Part shown: in pieces, positions 48,552 to 58,093 of the stretch
How positions within the stretch are numbered: the first letter of the stretch is position 1
Layout: every line of letters starts with the position of its first letter
DNA from: an uncultured Cycloclasticus sp.
GTDB lineage: Bacteria; Pseudomonadota; Gammaproteobacteria; Methylococcales; Cycloclasticaceae
Assembly: GCA_913060865.1 (NCBI GenBank)
Contig: CAJXTU010000002.1
Location: 167,354 to 231,353, forward strand
Reading direction: 5' to 3'
DNA: 64,000 nucleotides
Made by a program: the position numbers and the translations under genes
The notes under the pieces: generated by a model
Databases searched by the model: none
What the model was told of the DNA's origin: nothing
What the model saw: only the letters and a program-made list of their open reading frames with translations

Positions 48552-49544
48552 TTATTTAACAGGCGTCTCTTGTGCCAACACATCAACCAAATTAGCCATG
48601 TCTGCTGGCATATCGCATTCCCAAGAAATAGCTTCGCCAGTAACGGGGTGAATAACCCCTAACCTCGCCGCATGCAGCGCTTGGCGTTTAAACCCACGTA
48701 AGGTATCACTCAACAGTTCGCTCGCATTAGCCAACGGTTTAAAACGCCCACCGTACACTTGATCACCCACAATGGGGTGATTAATGTGACTCATATGAAC
48801 CCTAATCTGATGTGTGCGACCCGTTTCAAGGTTGACTCTTAGCAACGTATGCTTTGCAAAGCGTTTTTTCACTCTATAATGCGTGACGGCTTCTTTACCA
48901 CCCATTTTTACCGCATACTTTTTTCGATCCGTTGGGTGACGAGCCAAAGGTGCATTCACCGTTCCGCCAGCCGTCATATAGCCACGAACCACGGTTAAAT
49001 ATTCTCGTTCAAATTCACGAGCTTGCAACTGATCAACTAATAATTTATGCGCCGTCAAGGTGCGCGCAACCATCAACAAGCCACTGGTTTCTTTATCAAT
49101 TCGGTGAACTAAACCAGCCCGTGGCAAACCTTCTAAACCTGGATCGTGATGTAGCAATGCGTTTTGCAAAGTACCATGCCAGTTACCAGCCGCAGGATGC
49201 ACCACAAGGCCGGCGGGTTTATTGACCACCAACATCGACTCATCTTCATACACAATTTTCAAATCAATCGGCTCTGCTTTAACCTCTAACGAGGTGTCAG
49301 CAATTGGATTAATAATCACTTGCTCACCGCCATTCACCTTATCACGCGGACGAAGAACAGCATTGTTAATGAGTATGTTGCCGCTCTTTACCCAACTCTT
49401 TAATCGGTTACGGGAATACTCGGAGCATAGCTCTGCTAATGCTTGGTCGAGCCTAAGGCCGGCCATTTCAGAGGGGATGGTTAATTCTATTTGTTGTTCA
49501 GTTTTCAAGCCAATAACATTGTAATAATTGATGTGCTGCGGCAT
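48552..49544 (-). CDS. rluD: RluD, 23S rRNA pseudouridine synthase
   Basis: RluD makes pseudouridines 1911, 1915 and 1917 in helix 69 of 23S rRNA. The 330-residue protein has an N-terminal S4 domain (about 22-90) and the catalytic domain with HRIDKETSGLLMVA containing the active-site Asp, and GRTHQIRVHM. It is slightly longer at the N-terminus than E. coli RluD. It pairs with pgeF and is divergent from bamD, the usual arrangement in gammaproteobacteria. Confidence 0.95.
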   Translation of the reverse strand: MPQHINYYNVIGLKTEQQIELTIPSEMAGLRLDQALAELCSEYSRNRLKSWVKSGNILINNAVLRPRDKVNGGEQVIINPIADTSLEVKAEPIDLKIVYEDESMLVVNKPAGLVVHPAAGNWHGTLQNALLHHDPGLEGLPRAGLVHRIDKETSGLLMVARTLTAHKLLVDQLQAREFEREYLTVVRGYMTAGGTVNAPLARHPTDRKKYAVKMGGKEAVTHYRVKKRFAKHTLLRVNLETGRTHQIRVHMSHINHPIVGDQVYGGRFKPLANASELLSDTLRGFKRQALHAARLGVIHPVTGEAISWECDMPADMANLVDVLAQETPVK

Positions 49545-49582
49545 TATAACCGTTTAATATCTCATAACCTGTTATTTAACTC

Positions 49583-50437
49583 ATGACTCTACTTAATCAC
49601 TCATCTATCAAACTCATTTTGCTCGCATTAATATTTTCCATGCTGAGCGCTTGCGCTGCGATGGACCTCGTTACACCTAACGAAGCGCCTGATGAAAAAG
49701 AAAACTGGTCTGCCGCTGATTTTTACACCGAAGCTAAAGCCTCTTTAGATGATGAGAACTATCTAACTGCCATCGAACTTTATGAAAGCTTAGAGTCACG
49801 TTACCCTTTTGGTCAGTACGCCCAACAGGCTCAAATTGATTTAGCATACGCCTATTATAAAAATGATGAGCCAGAGTCTGCGCTAGCGACTGCTAATCGT
49901 TTTATCCGCATTCACCCACGCCATAAAAGCATTGACTACATTTACTACCTTAAAGGCTTAATTAATTTTAACCGGGGCATTGGATTTTTAGAGCGTTATT
50001 TACCCACTGATAAGTCCCAGCGTGACCCCGGTGCTGCCATTGAATCACTCGATGATTTTGCGACTCTCCTGAGACGATTCCCCACTAGCCAATATGCTGA
50101 AGATTCTAAACAGCGCATCATTGCACTTAAATCTAACCTAGCGTTATATGACCTGAATGTTGCCAATTACTACATGAAACGAAAAGCATACATTGCTGCG
50201 ATAAACCGTGCTAAACATATTATTGAACAGTACCAAAACACCACGGCTGTTCCTCGCGCCTTACTGCTGATGGTTGATGCTTATCAGCAAATCAATATGA
50301 ACGACCTAGCAGCGGATGCCCAACGTATTTATAACTTGAATTACCCGGATGGTATGCCACCGCTAGAGAATCCTAAATACGCCCACGAAAAAACAACCTC
50401 TGAAAAAATTTGGGAATTTCTAGAACTCGATAAATAA
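49583..50437 (+). CDS. bamD: BamD, outer-membrane assembly lipoprotein
   Basis: The 284-residue lipoprotein of the BAM complex folds barrels into the outer membrane. A lipoprotein signal (about residues 1-24) ends in the lipobox LSAC. Five TPR-like repeats follow, including YPFGQYAQQAQIDLAYAYYK and FNRGIGFLERY, which are BamD hallmarks. It is longer than E. coli BamD (245 aa) at the C-terminus. It starts only 38 bp from the divergent rluD. Confidence 0.93.
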   Translation: MTLLNHSSIKLILLALIFSMLSACAAMDLVTPNEAPDEKENWSAADFYTEAKASLDDENYLTAIELYESLESRYPFGQYAQQAQIDLAYAYYKNDEPESALATANRFIRIHPRHKSIDYIYYLKGLINFNRGIGFLERYLPTDKSQRDPGAAIESLDDFATLLRRFPTSQYAEDSKQRIIALKSNLALYDLNVANYYMKRKAYIAAINRAKHIIEQYQNTTAVPRALLLMVDAYQQINMNDLAADAQRIYNLNYPDGMPPLENPKYAHEKTTSEKIWEFLELDK

Positions 50438-50458
50438 ATTAGCTCTAGTAAATTCCGG

Positions 50459-52081
50459 TTATTCTGTAGAAAAAAGAACGTGGCTAAAGCCTGAAGTCAT
50501 AGGAAACCTTCTCTCACGTCCAAATGCTCTAGAGGTAATTTTAACGCCTGGCGGTGCTTGGCGACGCTTATACTCATTTTGCTCCACTAGTCGCAGTACT
50601 CGATCTACAACCGCTGGGTCATAACCCACCTCTACTATTTGACGCCTTGATTGATCTAGCTCTATATAGCGCTCAAGGATGTCATCTAGCACTGGGTACG
50701 CTGGCAAGCTGTCTTCATCTTTTTGGTCAGGTGCTAATTCCGCAGATGGCGGACGCTCAATCACTCTCTCAGGAATAATAGGTGATAACTGATTACGGTA
50801 TTTAGCTAGCGCATACACTAACATTTTAGGCACGTCTTTTATTGGCGCAAACCCCCCTGCCATATCACCATAGAGCGTCGCATAACCTACGCTCATTTCG
50901 CTTTTGTTACCCGTTGTTAGTAATATTTTTCTTTTCTTATTTGAAATAGCCATCAGTAATACGCCACGGCTTCGTGCTTGGATATTTTCTTCCGTCACGT
51001 CAGTACTAAGCCCTTCAAAAGCACTTTCTAACATCGAGGAAAATGCTGTAATAGCCGGTTCAATCGGAATAATTTGATGCTTAACGCCCAGCTTTTCCGC
51101 TTGCTTTATGGCATCTTCATTGCTCATATCGGCAGTATATTTTGATGGCATTAATACCACCTCAACACTATCAGCACCCAATGCATCAGCCGCTATCGCC
51201 AACACCAAGGCTGAGTCTATACCGCCTGACAAGCCAAGCACTGCGCCTTTAAAGCCATTTTTTGTCACATAATCTCGAACACCCAATACCAGCGCTTGAT
51301 AAACACCTGCTAATTGCGATGACGCAACGACAACACTCTCATTCGCTTCTAATTCACCCAGCGTTTCAGTATCGATATAATCCATCGCCTCTAGAAACGA
51401 CGGGGTCCGTTGCACAACAGTTCCTTGTGCATTCATTACAAAAGAGCTGCCATCGAACACCAACTCATCCTGCCCACCCACTTGATTAACATAAATAATA
51501 GGCAATCCAGTCTCTTGCACGCGAGTGAACACTGTTTTTTCACGCTTAGCCGTTTTACCAATCTCAAAAGGCGATGCATTCAAGTTAATAATAAGCTTTG
51601 CACCTGCTTGTTTTAGCTGCTCGCACACCACCGGTGTCCAAATATCTTCACAAATGCTTAACCCGACTTTTTGAGCACCCAGTTTAAAGGTACGCGCCTG
51701 CGTACCTGGCTGAAAATAACGCTTCTCATCAAATACACCATAATTAGGTAGCTGCTGTTTCCGGTAGTTTGCTACGAGTTCGCCCGCCTGCAAAACCGCA
51801 ACGCTATTAAATAACACGTCCTCACCTTTTTCTGGGTAGCCAATAATAATCGTTAACAAAGGACAAGTCGTTGAAATCCGCTCAAGCTGCTTTTCAACCG
51901 CCCTGATAAAATCATCACGCAGTAATAAATCCTCTGGAGGGTAACCGGTGATAGCCAGCTCGGGGAACACAATGGCGGTCGCTTGTTGGCTAACAGCTTG
52001 GTGACAAAATTCGATGATACGGTCGGCATTACCCATTAAATCACCAACAACAGGGTTAAATTGTACTAAGGCTATTTTCAT
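50459..52081 (-). CDS. nadE: NadE, glutamine-hydrolysing NAD+ synthase
   Basis: The last step of NAD synthesis, amidation of nicotinate adenine dinucleotide. The 540-residue protein has an N-terminal nitrilase-like glutaminase domain (1-255; catalytic Glu, Lys and Cys in FPELAITGYPPEDLL, ANYRKQQLPNYGVF and GLSICEDIW) and a C-terminal synthetase with the P-loop GLSGGIDSALVLAIA. It is the two-domain type, so it can use glutamine directly. It ends convergently with bamD. Confidence 0.96.
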   Translation of the reverse strand: MKIALVQFNPVVGDLMGNADRIIEFCHQAVSQQATAIVFPELAITGYPPEDLLLRDDFIRAVEKQLERISTTCPLLTIIIGYPEKGEDVLFNSVAVLQAGELVANYRKQQLPNYGVFDEKRYFQPGTQARTFKLGAQKVGLSICEDIWTPVVCEQLKQAGAKLIINLNASPFEIGKTAKREKTVFTRVQETGLPIIYVNQVGGQDELVFDGSSFVMNAQGTVVQRTPSFLEAMDYIDTETLGELEANESVVVASSQLAGVYQALVLGVRDYVTKNGFKGAVLGLSGGIDSALVLAIAADALGADSVEVVLMPSKYTADMSNEDAIKQAEKLGVKHQIIPIEPAITAFSSMLESAFEGLSTDVTEENIQARSRGVLLMAISNKKRKILLTTGNKSEMSVGYATLYGDMAGGFAPIKDVPKMLVYALAKYRNQLSPIIPERVIERPPSAELAPDQKDEDSLPAYPVLDDILERYIELDQSRRQIVEVGYDPAVVDRVLRLVEQNEYKRRQAPPGVKITSRAFGRERRFPMTSGFSHVLFSTE

Positions 52082-52114
52082 AAAAATGCTTTTACTTGTT
52101 TTATAACGAGCATA

Positions 52115-52145
52115 AAAAAGGGCTGTATAGTTTACAGCCCTTTTT
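52115..52145. terminator. Terminator after sucCD
   Basis: Perfect 13-bp stem AAAAAGGGCTGTA / TACAGCCCTTTTT with a 5-base loop, located 26 bp after sucD on its coding strand and just upstream of nadE. Confidence 0.9.
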
Positions 52146-52171
52146 ATACTACTTTAAATTTTAACGCTAAA

Positions 52172-53044
52172 TTAGCCTAAAATTTCCTTCATTTTTGCGC
52201 CCATTTCAGTCGGCGATTTCACAATGTGAACACCCGCTGCTTCCAAGGCTGCAAATTTAGCCTCGGCTGTACCTTGACCACCAGATACAATCGCACCTGC
52301 ATGGCCCATGCGTTTACCCGGAGGCGCTGTAACACCCGCGATGTAACCAACAACCGGCTTAGTTACATTGTTTTTGATGTACTCAGCCGCTTCTTCTTCA
52401 GCCGTTCCGCCAATTTCGCCAACCATAATAATACCTTTCGTATTTTCATCAGCTTCGAAACGTGAAATAACATCAATAAAATTCATACCATGAATAGGGT
52501 CACCACCAATACCGACGCACGTACTTTGACCTAAGCCTGCTGTGGTTGTTTGATGAACGGCTTCATACGTTAATGTGCCTGAACGTGAGACCACGCCAAT
52601 GCTACCGGCCTGGTGAATAAAGCCTGGCATAATACCAATTTTACACTCACCCGGAGTAATAACACCTGGACAGTTAGGGCCAATTAAAACAGCGTTTTCG
52701 TACTGCTCAAGCGAAGCCTTCACTTTCATCATATCCAATACAGGAATACCTTCAGTGATACATACGATCACTTCAATACCTGCGGCAGCGGCTTCTAAAA
52801 TAGCGTCAGCAGCGAACGGAGGCGGCACGTAAATCATCGTTGCTGTTGCACCGGTTTCTTCAACCGCATCAGCCACTGTATTAAAAACAGGTAGGTCTAA
52901 ATGCTTTTCACCACCACGGCCTGGAGTCACACCGCCAACCATGTTAGTACCATAAGCAATCGCTTGCTCGGAGTGGAATGTTCCTTGTTTGCCCGTAAAA
53001 CCTTGGCAAATTACTTTTGTGTCTTTATTAATTAAAATACTCAT
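52172..53044 (-). CDS. sucD: SucD, succinyl-CoA synthetase alpha subunit
   Basis: The 290-residue alpha subunit binds CoA and carries the phosphorylated histidine. [15 protein letters not shown] at the N-terminus is the CoA domain, [20 protein letters not shown] and the active-site His in [17 protein letters not shown] are intact. It works with SucC in the TCA cycle, forming succinate and ATP or GTP. The 2-oxoglutarate dehydrogenase genes (sucAB) that often precede sucCD are not here. Confidence 0.97.
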   Translation of the reverse strand: MSILINKDTKVICQGFTGKQGTFHSEQAIAYGTNMVGGVTPGRGGEKHLDLPVFNTVADAVEETGATATMIYVPPPFAADAILEAAAAGIEVIVCITEGIPVLDMMKVKASLEQYENAVLIGPNCPGVITPGECKIGIMPGFIHQAGSIGVVSRSGTLTYEAVHQTTTAGLGQSTCVGIGGDPIHGMNFIDVISRFEADENTKGIIMVGEIGGTAEEEAAEYIKNNVTKPVVGYIAGVTAPPGKRMGHAGAIVSGGQGTAEAKFAALEAAGVHIVKSPTEMGAKMKEILG

Positions 53045-53057
53045 ATGACCCTCTAAA

Positions 53058-54218
53058 TTAAGCTGCAGCTTTAACAGCGGCTTTAGCAGCCAAGGTTAAA
53101 TCATCAGCGGCGATAATATCTAAGCCTGACTCTTTCAACAGCTGACGCCCTTGATCGGCATTGGTTCCTTCCAAACGAACCACGACAGGTACGTTAACGC
53201 CCACCTCTTTAACCGCTTCAATAATGCCTTCAGCAATTAAGTTACAACGAACGATACCGCCAAAAATATTAACCAAAACAACTTTTACCTTATCGTCAGA
53301 CAAAATAAGTTTGAATGCTTCAGCCACACGTTCAGCCGTTGCACCACCCCCTACGTCTAGGAAGTTAGCAGGAAAACCGCCTTCTAGCTTAACCAAGTCC
53401 ATCGTCGCCATCGCCAAACCTGCACCATTAACCATGCAGCCAATGCTGCCGTTTAACGTAATGTAGTTAAGTTCATGCTGTTGCGCCAAGTATTCTTTTT
53501 CGTCTTCTTGAGACGGGTCGCGCATGGCCACCATATCTGGATGACGGTAAGCCGCGTTATCATCTAAATTAACTTTCGCATCCAAAGCAATTAAGTCCCC
53601 ATCACCATTAACAATGAGTGGGTTGATTTCAACTTGGCTAGCATCTTTTGCGATAAACATCGCTAAAAGGCCCGACATCACTTTAAACAATTGACCAACT
53701 TGCTTGCCTTCTAAGCCCATTTTAAAGGCAATATCTCGACACTGGTAAGGCTGTAAACCGGCAACAGGGTCAACCGCTGCTAACAAAATTTTCTCTGGTG
53801 TTTCTTCAGCCACTTCTTCAATATCCATACCGCCTGCTTCAGACGCCATAAACATAATACGCTTGCTAGCGCGATCAACCACCGCACTTAAATACAGTTC
53901 GCGTTCGATGGGCTTAACTTCTTCAACAATCAACGTTTCAATCGGTAAGCCTTCCGCGTCGGTTTGCGGCGTGACTAAACGAGAGCCCAATAATTTATTA
54001 CTATAGGCTTCGACTTCTTCAATGCCTTTACATAATTTAACGCCGCCCGCTTTACCACGGCCACCTGCGTGAACTTGGGCTTTAACCACCCAACAATCTC
54101 CACCCAACTCTTTTGCAACATTAACGGCTTCTTTAACTGAACGTGCTGGCTTACCGACTGGCACAGGTACACCAAATTCAGCAAACACCTGTTTTGCTTG
54201 ATACTCATGTAAATTCAT
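53058..54218 (-). CDS. sucC: SucC, succinyl-CoA synthetase beta subunit
   Basis: The 386-residue beta subunit has an N-terminal ATP-grasp domain (starting [20 protein letters not shown], with [20 protein letters not shown]) and a C-terminal ligase domain with [15 protein letters not shown] and [11 protein letters not shown]. Length and ends match the family exactly. It is 13 bp upstream of sucD on the same strand. Confidence 0.97.
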   Translation of the reverse strand: MNLHEYQAKQVFAEFGVPVPVGKPARSVKEAVNVAKELGGDCWVVKAQVHAGGRGKAGGVKLCKGIEEVEAYSNKLLGSRLVTPQTDAEGLPIETLIVEEVKPIERELYLSAVVDRASKRIMFMASEAGGMDIEEVAEETPEKILLAAVDPVAGLQPYQCRDIAFKMGLEGKQVGQLFKVMSGLLAMFIAKDASQVEINPLIVNGDGDLIALDAKVNLDDNAAYRHPDMVAMRDPSQEDEKEYLAQQHELNYITLNGSIGCMVNGAGLAMATMDLVKLEGGFPANFLDVGGGATAERVAEAFKLILSDDKVKVVLVNIFGGIVRCNLIAEGIIEAVKEVGVNVPVVVRLEGTNADQGRQLLKESGLDIIAADDLTLAAKAAVKAAA

Positions 54219-54311
54219 TCAAATTCCTCTATTATTAATCTATAACCAACTTAACTCGACCATTCTAATTGATTTTAAAACTTAAATCAGCCGCCCACTT
54301 ATAATAAGGCC

Positions 54312-55943
54312 ATGCATTCTGCACCGAAACAAAGCGAATTTGTAAAAACCTGCCCATTTGGTAGCGGTTTTTACCTACCTGCTGAACAAGCTTGGCGAAC
54401 ACTTAAAGTTTTCCATGCTTATCAAATGGTTCTCTCCTTTGCATTTTTTGGGCTTTTCATTAGCCATACAGGGCCTTCAATCTTCGGCCAAAGCAATGCC
54501 GCTTTATTCCAGTCAGCCAGCCTCACGTATTTGGCTTTAATATTTTTTAGCACTGTTTTTATTCGTAAACCTTATATCCCTTACACACGACAGGTCCAAC
54601 TCAAGGTTATTCTCGATATCCTTTTCCTTAGCATCTTGATGCATGCCAGCGGCGGCATTACAAGTGGTCTAGGTGTGCTTCTAGCAGTCAGCGTTGCTGC
54701 GGGTGGTTTATTGGCCGGTGGGCAATGCACATTAGCTTTCGCCGCCATTGCCACGTTTGCAGTGCTGGGCGAGCAAACATATGCTGATATAAACGATGTA
54801 TTTCCAAAAACCGCATATATGTATGCAGGCGTCCTAAGCGCATCTTTTTTCACCATTGCTGTACTCGCTTTGGTTCTTGCTAAGCGGGTTGAAACATCTG
54901 AACAACTCGCTCTAAAACAAAGTCGTGAAATTGATGACCTCATTCAACTTAATGATTACATCATCAAACACCTTCAGTCTGGCATTATTGTTATCGACCA
55001 ACACCAAACTATCCGTCTCGCAAACAAAGCCGCCAACACCTTGCTGGGGCTTAAGCTCACAATAGGAGCCTCTTTATTAGATATTACTATCGAAGGCTCT
55101 CAATTATTTAAGCGCTGGTTAAGGTCACCGCATGAAGATTCTGCCATTCTCGCGGCTAGTTCAAACACTCCTAGAATAAAGCTACATTTCAATCAGCTTG
55201 ATTCTTTTACCGATAATGCCTACATTATTTTTTTAGATGACCTCTCCTCGGTGGACCAGCAAATCCAACAAGGAAAACTCGCCTCCCTCGGCCGGTTAAC
55301 CGCCAGTATCGCGCATGAAATTCGCAACCCACTCGGCGCCATAAGCCATGCCGGCGAGTTGTTATCTGAATCTCCCTCTATTGAGAAGGAAGATCAACGA
55401 CTACTCGACATTATCCACAACCATACAGGCCGTGTTAACAGTATCGTGAAAAGCATTCTTCAACTTTCAAGACAGGAAGACAGCCATATTGAAAGCATCC
55501 CGCTTGCACATTGGCTTAATGAGTTTGAAAGTCAGTTCATGGAACAGTTTGGCTTAACTAAATCGCCTTTAATAATTAACATACCTAACGATCTCAACAA
55601 TATAGATTTTGACAAAAACCACTTAAAGCAGATTATCGACAACCTCTGTAGTAACGCACTAAAATATGGACAACAAACCCCCTCCCACCCACAAATTGAA
55701 ATTCGCTGCGGCATTCAAAAAGCAACTCAACGTAGTTTTATTTCCATCAGCGACAATGGCACAGGGATAGAGGATACCGTTGCAGCGCAAATTTTTGAGC
55801 CGTTCTTTACCACCTCTAGCTCTGGAACCGGGCTGGGTTTGTATATTTCGAATCAACTTGCCGAATTAAATCATGCTAAATTAAGCTATTCAGCTAACGC
55901 TGCTGGTGGCAGTACGTTCACCTTACTAATCAACAACACTTAA
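54312..55943 (+). CDS. pilS: PilS, type IV pilus sensor kinase
   Basis: A 543-residue membrane histidine kinase with six predicted N-terminal helices (about 30-195), a PAS-like domain (about 215-310, with SGIIVIDQHQTIRLANKAA) and a kinase core: histidine box in SIAHEIRNPLGAISHAGELL, N box DNLCSNALKYG, G boxes DNGTGIED and GTGLGLYISNQL. This topology and position next to pilR and pilA fit PilS, which senses pilin level in the membrane in Pseudomonas and controls pilA transcription through PilR. Confidence 0.92.
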   Translation: MHSAPKQSEFVKTCPFGSGFYLPAEQAWRTLKVFHAYQMVLSFAFFGLFISHTGPSIFGQSNAALFQSASLTYLALIFFSTVFIRKPYIPYTRQVQLKVILDILFLSILMHASGGITSGLGVLLAVSVAAGGLLAGGQCTLAFAAIATFAVLGEQTYADINDVFPKTAYMYAGVLSASFFTIAVLALVLAKRVETSEQLALKQSREIDDLIQLNDYIIKHLQSGIIVIDQHQTIRLANKAANTLLGLKLTIGASLLDITIEGSQLFKRWLRSPHEDSAILAASSNTPRIKLHFNQLDSFTDNAYIIFLDDLSSVDQQIQQGKLASLGRLTASIAHEIRNPLGAISHAGELLSESPSIEKEDQRLLDIIHNHTGRVNSIVKSILQLSRQEDSHIESIPLAHWLNEFESQFMEQFGLTKSPLIINIPNDLNNIDFDKNHLKQIIDNLCSNALKYGQQTPSHPQIEIRCGIQKATQRSFISISDNGTGIEDTVAAQIFEPFFTTSSSGTGLGLYISNQLAELNHAKLSYSANAAGGSTFTLLINNT

Positions 55944-55951
55944 CTACAAAT

Positions 55952-57325
55952 ATGGCTCAAGCACTTGCTCTTATTGTTGACGACGAACCCGATATTCTCG
56001 AATTATTAGAAATCACGCTATCTCGCATGAATATTGCGAGCAAGCCTGCTCAAGACTTAGCGGAAGCAAAGCAACTGCTTAAATTGCACACTTTTGATAT
56101 TTGCCTAACAGATCTCCAACTGCCCGACGGTAACGGCCTTGACCTTGTTAAACACATACAAAAACACTGCCCCAGCTTACCGACGGCTGTTATCACCGCG
56201 TTTGGCAGTATGGAAGCAGCCATTCAGGCGCTCAAGCTTGGCGCCTTTGATTTTGTTTCCAAACCTGTCGACCTTAAAAGCTTAAAAAGTCTTGTCACCT
56301 CAGCGATAAAAATTAACGACACGGTAGAGCCTGTTGACAGACGTAGCCGCGAAGAGTTATTAGGCGACTCCGTCATCATGGCAAACGTACGTTCTAAAAT
56401 TGCAAAACTCGCCCGTAGCCAAGCGCCTATCTACATTAGCGGTGAGTCAGGCACGGGTAAAGAACTGGTCGCCAAGCTTATTCATGCAAAAGGCCCAAGA
56501 TCACATCAAGCCTTTGTACCCATAAACTGTGGCGCTATTCCGCATGAACTCATGGAAAGTGAGTTTTTTGGGCATAAGAAGGGTAGCTTTACCGGCGCGA
56601 TAGCTGACAAACCTGGCCTATTCCAAACTGCCAGTGGCGGCACCTTGTTTTTGGATGAAATAGCCGATTTACCTCTGCATATGCAAGTCAAACTCTTACG
56701 CGCGATTCAAGAAAAAAGCATTCGCCCTATTGGAAGCGATGCCGAACTAGCCATTGATGTAAGAGTATTAAGCGCCACCCATAAAGACCTCGCTAAACTG
56801 GTAGAACAAGGAGACTTCCGGCAAGATCTTTTTTACCGAATCAACGTCATAGAGCTAGGCTTACCTGCGCTACGCGAACGCACAGAAGACATCAAACAAC
56901 TAGCCGACCATGTTTTAAAAAAATTAAATGCAGAACATAATAATACCTCAGCAAACCTCACCGATAATGCTTTAAAGGCACTCACTCAATATTCCTTTCC
57001 CGGTAATGTACGTGAACTAGAAAACATACTCGAGCGCGCCTTTACACTCTGTGAAAACGGCCTTATTCATCAACCTGATTTGCAACTACCTGACAATACT
57101 CAAGATACTTCCAACCAGGCCAATGAAGCAAAGCATACGCTACAAAAGACCGCGCCTCCAACCAACGAAGCACCACTAGAAGACTACCTTGGCACCCTAG
57201 AAAAAGAAGCCATCACCAAGGCCTTAGAAAAAACACGTTGGAATAAAACAGCGGCTGCCAAAGAGTTGGGCATTACGTTTCGTGCTCTGCGTTATCGCTT
57301 AAAAAAACTAGGCCTCGACGATTGA
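55952..57325 (+). CDS. pilR: PilR, sigma-54-dependent response regulator
   Basis: A 457-residue NtrC-type activator. The receiver has the phosphoacceptor Asp in CLTDLQLPDGNG; the AAA+ domain has Walker A GESGTGKELVAKLIH, the sigma-54 contact loop as GSFTGA, and GGTLFLDEIADLP; a Fis-type helix-turn-helix is at the end (WNKTAAAKELGITFRALRYRL). The GSFTGA variant of GAFTGA occurs in functional activators. It is 8 bp after pilS and is followed by a sigma-54 promoter at pilA. Confidence 0.95.
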   Translation: MAQALALIVDDEPDILELLEITLSRMNIASKPAQDLAEAKQLLKLHTFDICLTDLQLPDGNGLDLVKHIQKHCPSLPTAVITAFGSMEAAIQALKLGAFDFVSKPVDLKSLKSLVTSAIKINDTVEPVDRRSREELLGDSVIMANVRSKIAKLARSQAPIYISGESGTGKELVAKLIHAKGPRSHQAFVPINCGAIPHELMESEFFGHKKGSFTGAIADKPGLFQTASGGTLFLDEIADLPLHMQVKLLRAIQEKSIRPIGSDAELAIDVRVLSATHKDLAKLVEQGDFRQDLFYRINVIELGLPALRERTEDIKQLADHVLKKLNAEHNNTSANLTDNALKALTQYSFPGNVRELENILERAFTLCENGLIHQPDLQLPDNTQDTSNQANEAKHTLQKTAPPTNEAPLEDYLGTLEKEAITKALEKTRWNKTAAAKELGITFRALRYRLKKLGLDD

Positions 57326-57354
57326 CATAAAGTGACCCATAGCGTCACTTTATG
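57326..57354 (+). terminator. Hairpin directly after pilR
   Basis: Perfect 11-bp inverted repeat CATAAAGTGAC / GTCACTTTATG with a 7-base loop, starting at the base after the pilR stop codon. There is no T-run after it, so it may be a weak terminator or an activator-binding site for pilA rather than a classical terminator. Confidence 0.55.
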
Positions 57355-57446
57355 ACGTACAGACACCAAGTAAAATTAAAAAAACACCAATGGACCCAAA
57401 ATAAATAACAAATAAGAACAATAAATTCAAATAATTACAATAAATA

Positions 57447-57482
57447 TGCGCCAGCCTTTTAAAAGATGGCGCAATTAATGCT
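57447..57482 (+). promoter_or_regulatory. Sigma-54 promoter of pilA with overlapping inverted repeat
   Basis: TGGCGCAATTAATGCT (57467-57482) has the invariant GG and GC pairs exactly 10 bp apart, as in -24/-12 promoters. A perfect inverted repeat, TGCGCCA (57447-57453) and TGGCGCA (57467-57473), has its right arm on the -24 element. The PilR gene just upstream is the expected activator. Confidence 0.8.
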
Positions 57483-57531
57483 TAATATGTCATGCAATAA
57501 AAATTTATTACATTTTAATAAGGATATAAAC

Positions 57532-57969
57532 ATGAAAAATTTACAAACAATGAAACACAACGTTCAAAAGGGTTTTACCCTTATTGAATTAATGATCGTG
57601 GTGGCGATTATCGGTATTTTGGCTGCGTTAGCGATTCCTGCTTATACAGATTACACCATCAGAGCTAAGGTATCTGAAGCTGGTACACTATCTGGTGCCC
57701 TTAAGACAGCTGTTGAAATCAAGTGGAGTGAAAACGGTGAGTTACCAGCCGATTTTGACGAAGCTGATATGACAGGTAATACGTTTAAAAGCACGTATGT
57801 TTCCACTATCAGCATGGCTGATGGCGTTATCAGCGTAAGATTAAAGGGCATTAATGATACTATTAACGACCAGTTCGTTGTTTACACCCCTGACACAACA
57901 ACTGCTACCAATATTTCTTGGGATGTTGACTCAAGCGATGTTGCAACAAAATATAGACCCAAACCTTAA
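57532..57969 (+). CDS. pilA: PilA, type IV major pilin
   Basis: A 145-residue prepilin. The short basic leader ends KG, and PilD cleavage before [20 protein letters not shown] gives an N-methylated Phe; Glu5 is present. The start chosen has AAGGAT upstream, while a longer frame begins inside the sigma-54 promoter. The C-terminal half (about 40-145) has the spacing of a Pseudomonas-type pilin, ending [16 protein letters not shown], but it has no cysteine, so the disulfide loop typical of such pilins is absent. Confidence 0.93.
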   Translation: MKNLQTMKHNVQKGFTLIELMIVVAIIGILAALAIPAYTDYTIRAKVSEAGTLSGALKTAVEIKWSENGELPADFDEADMTGNTFKSTYVSTISMADGVISVRLKGINDTINDQFVVYTPDTTTATNISWDVDSSDVATKYRPKP

Positions 57970-57993
57970 AACCAAGCTGGTACCTATATTTAA

Positions 57994-58020
57994 GAAAAAG
58001 CGGCTTTTAGCCGCTTTTTC
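57994..58020 (+). terminator. Terminator of pilA
   Basis: Stem GAAAAAGCGGCT / AGCCGCTTTTTC with a 3-base loop and a further T-run. It separates pilA from the next gene, which must be read through or have its own promoter. Confidence 0.92.
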
Positions 58021-58093
58021 TTTTTAACGAGTCACCTTAACCTTCAACCTAATCTACCTTACCACCTAGAAAACAAACGCTATTAAAAAGATA

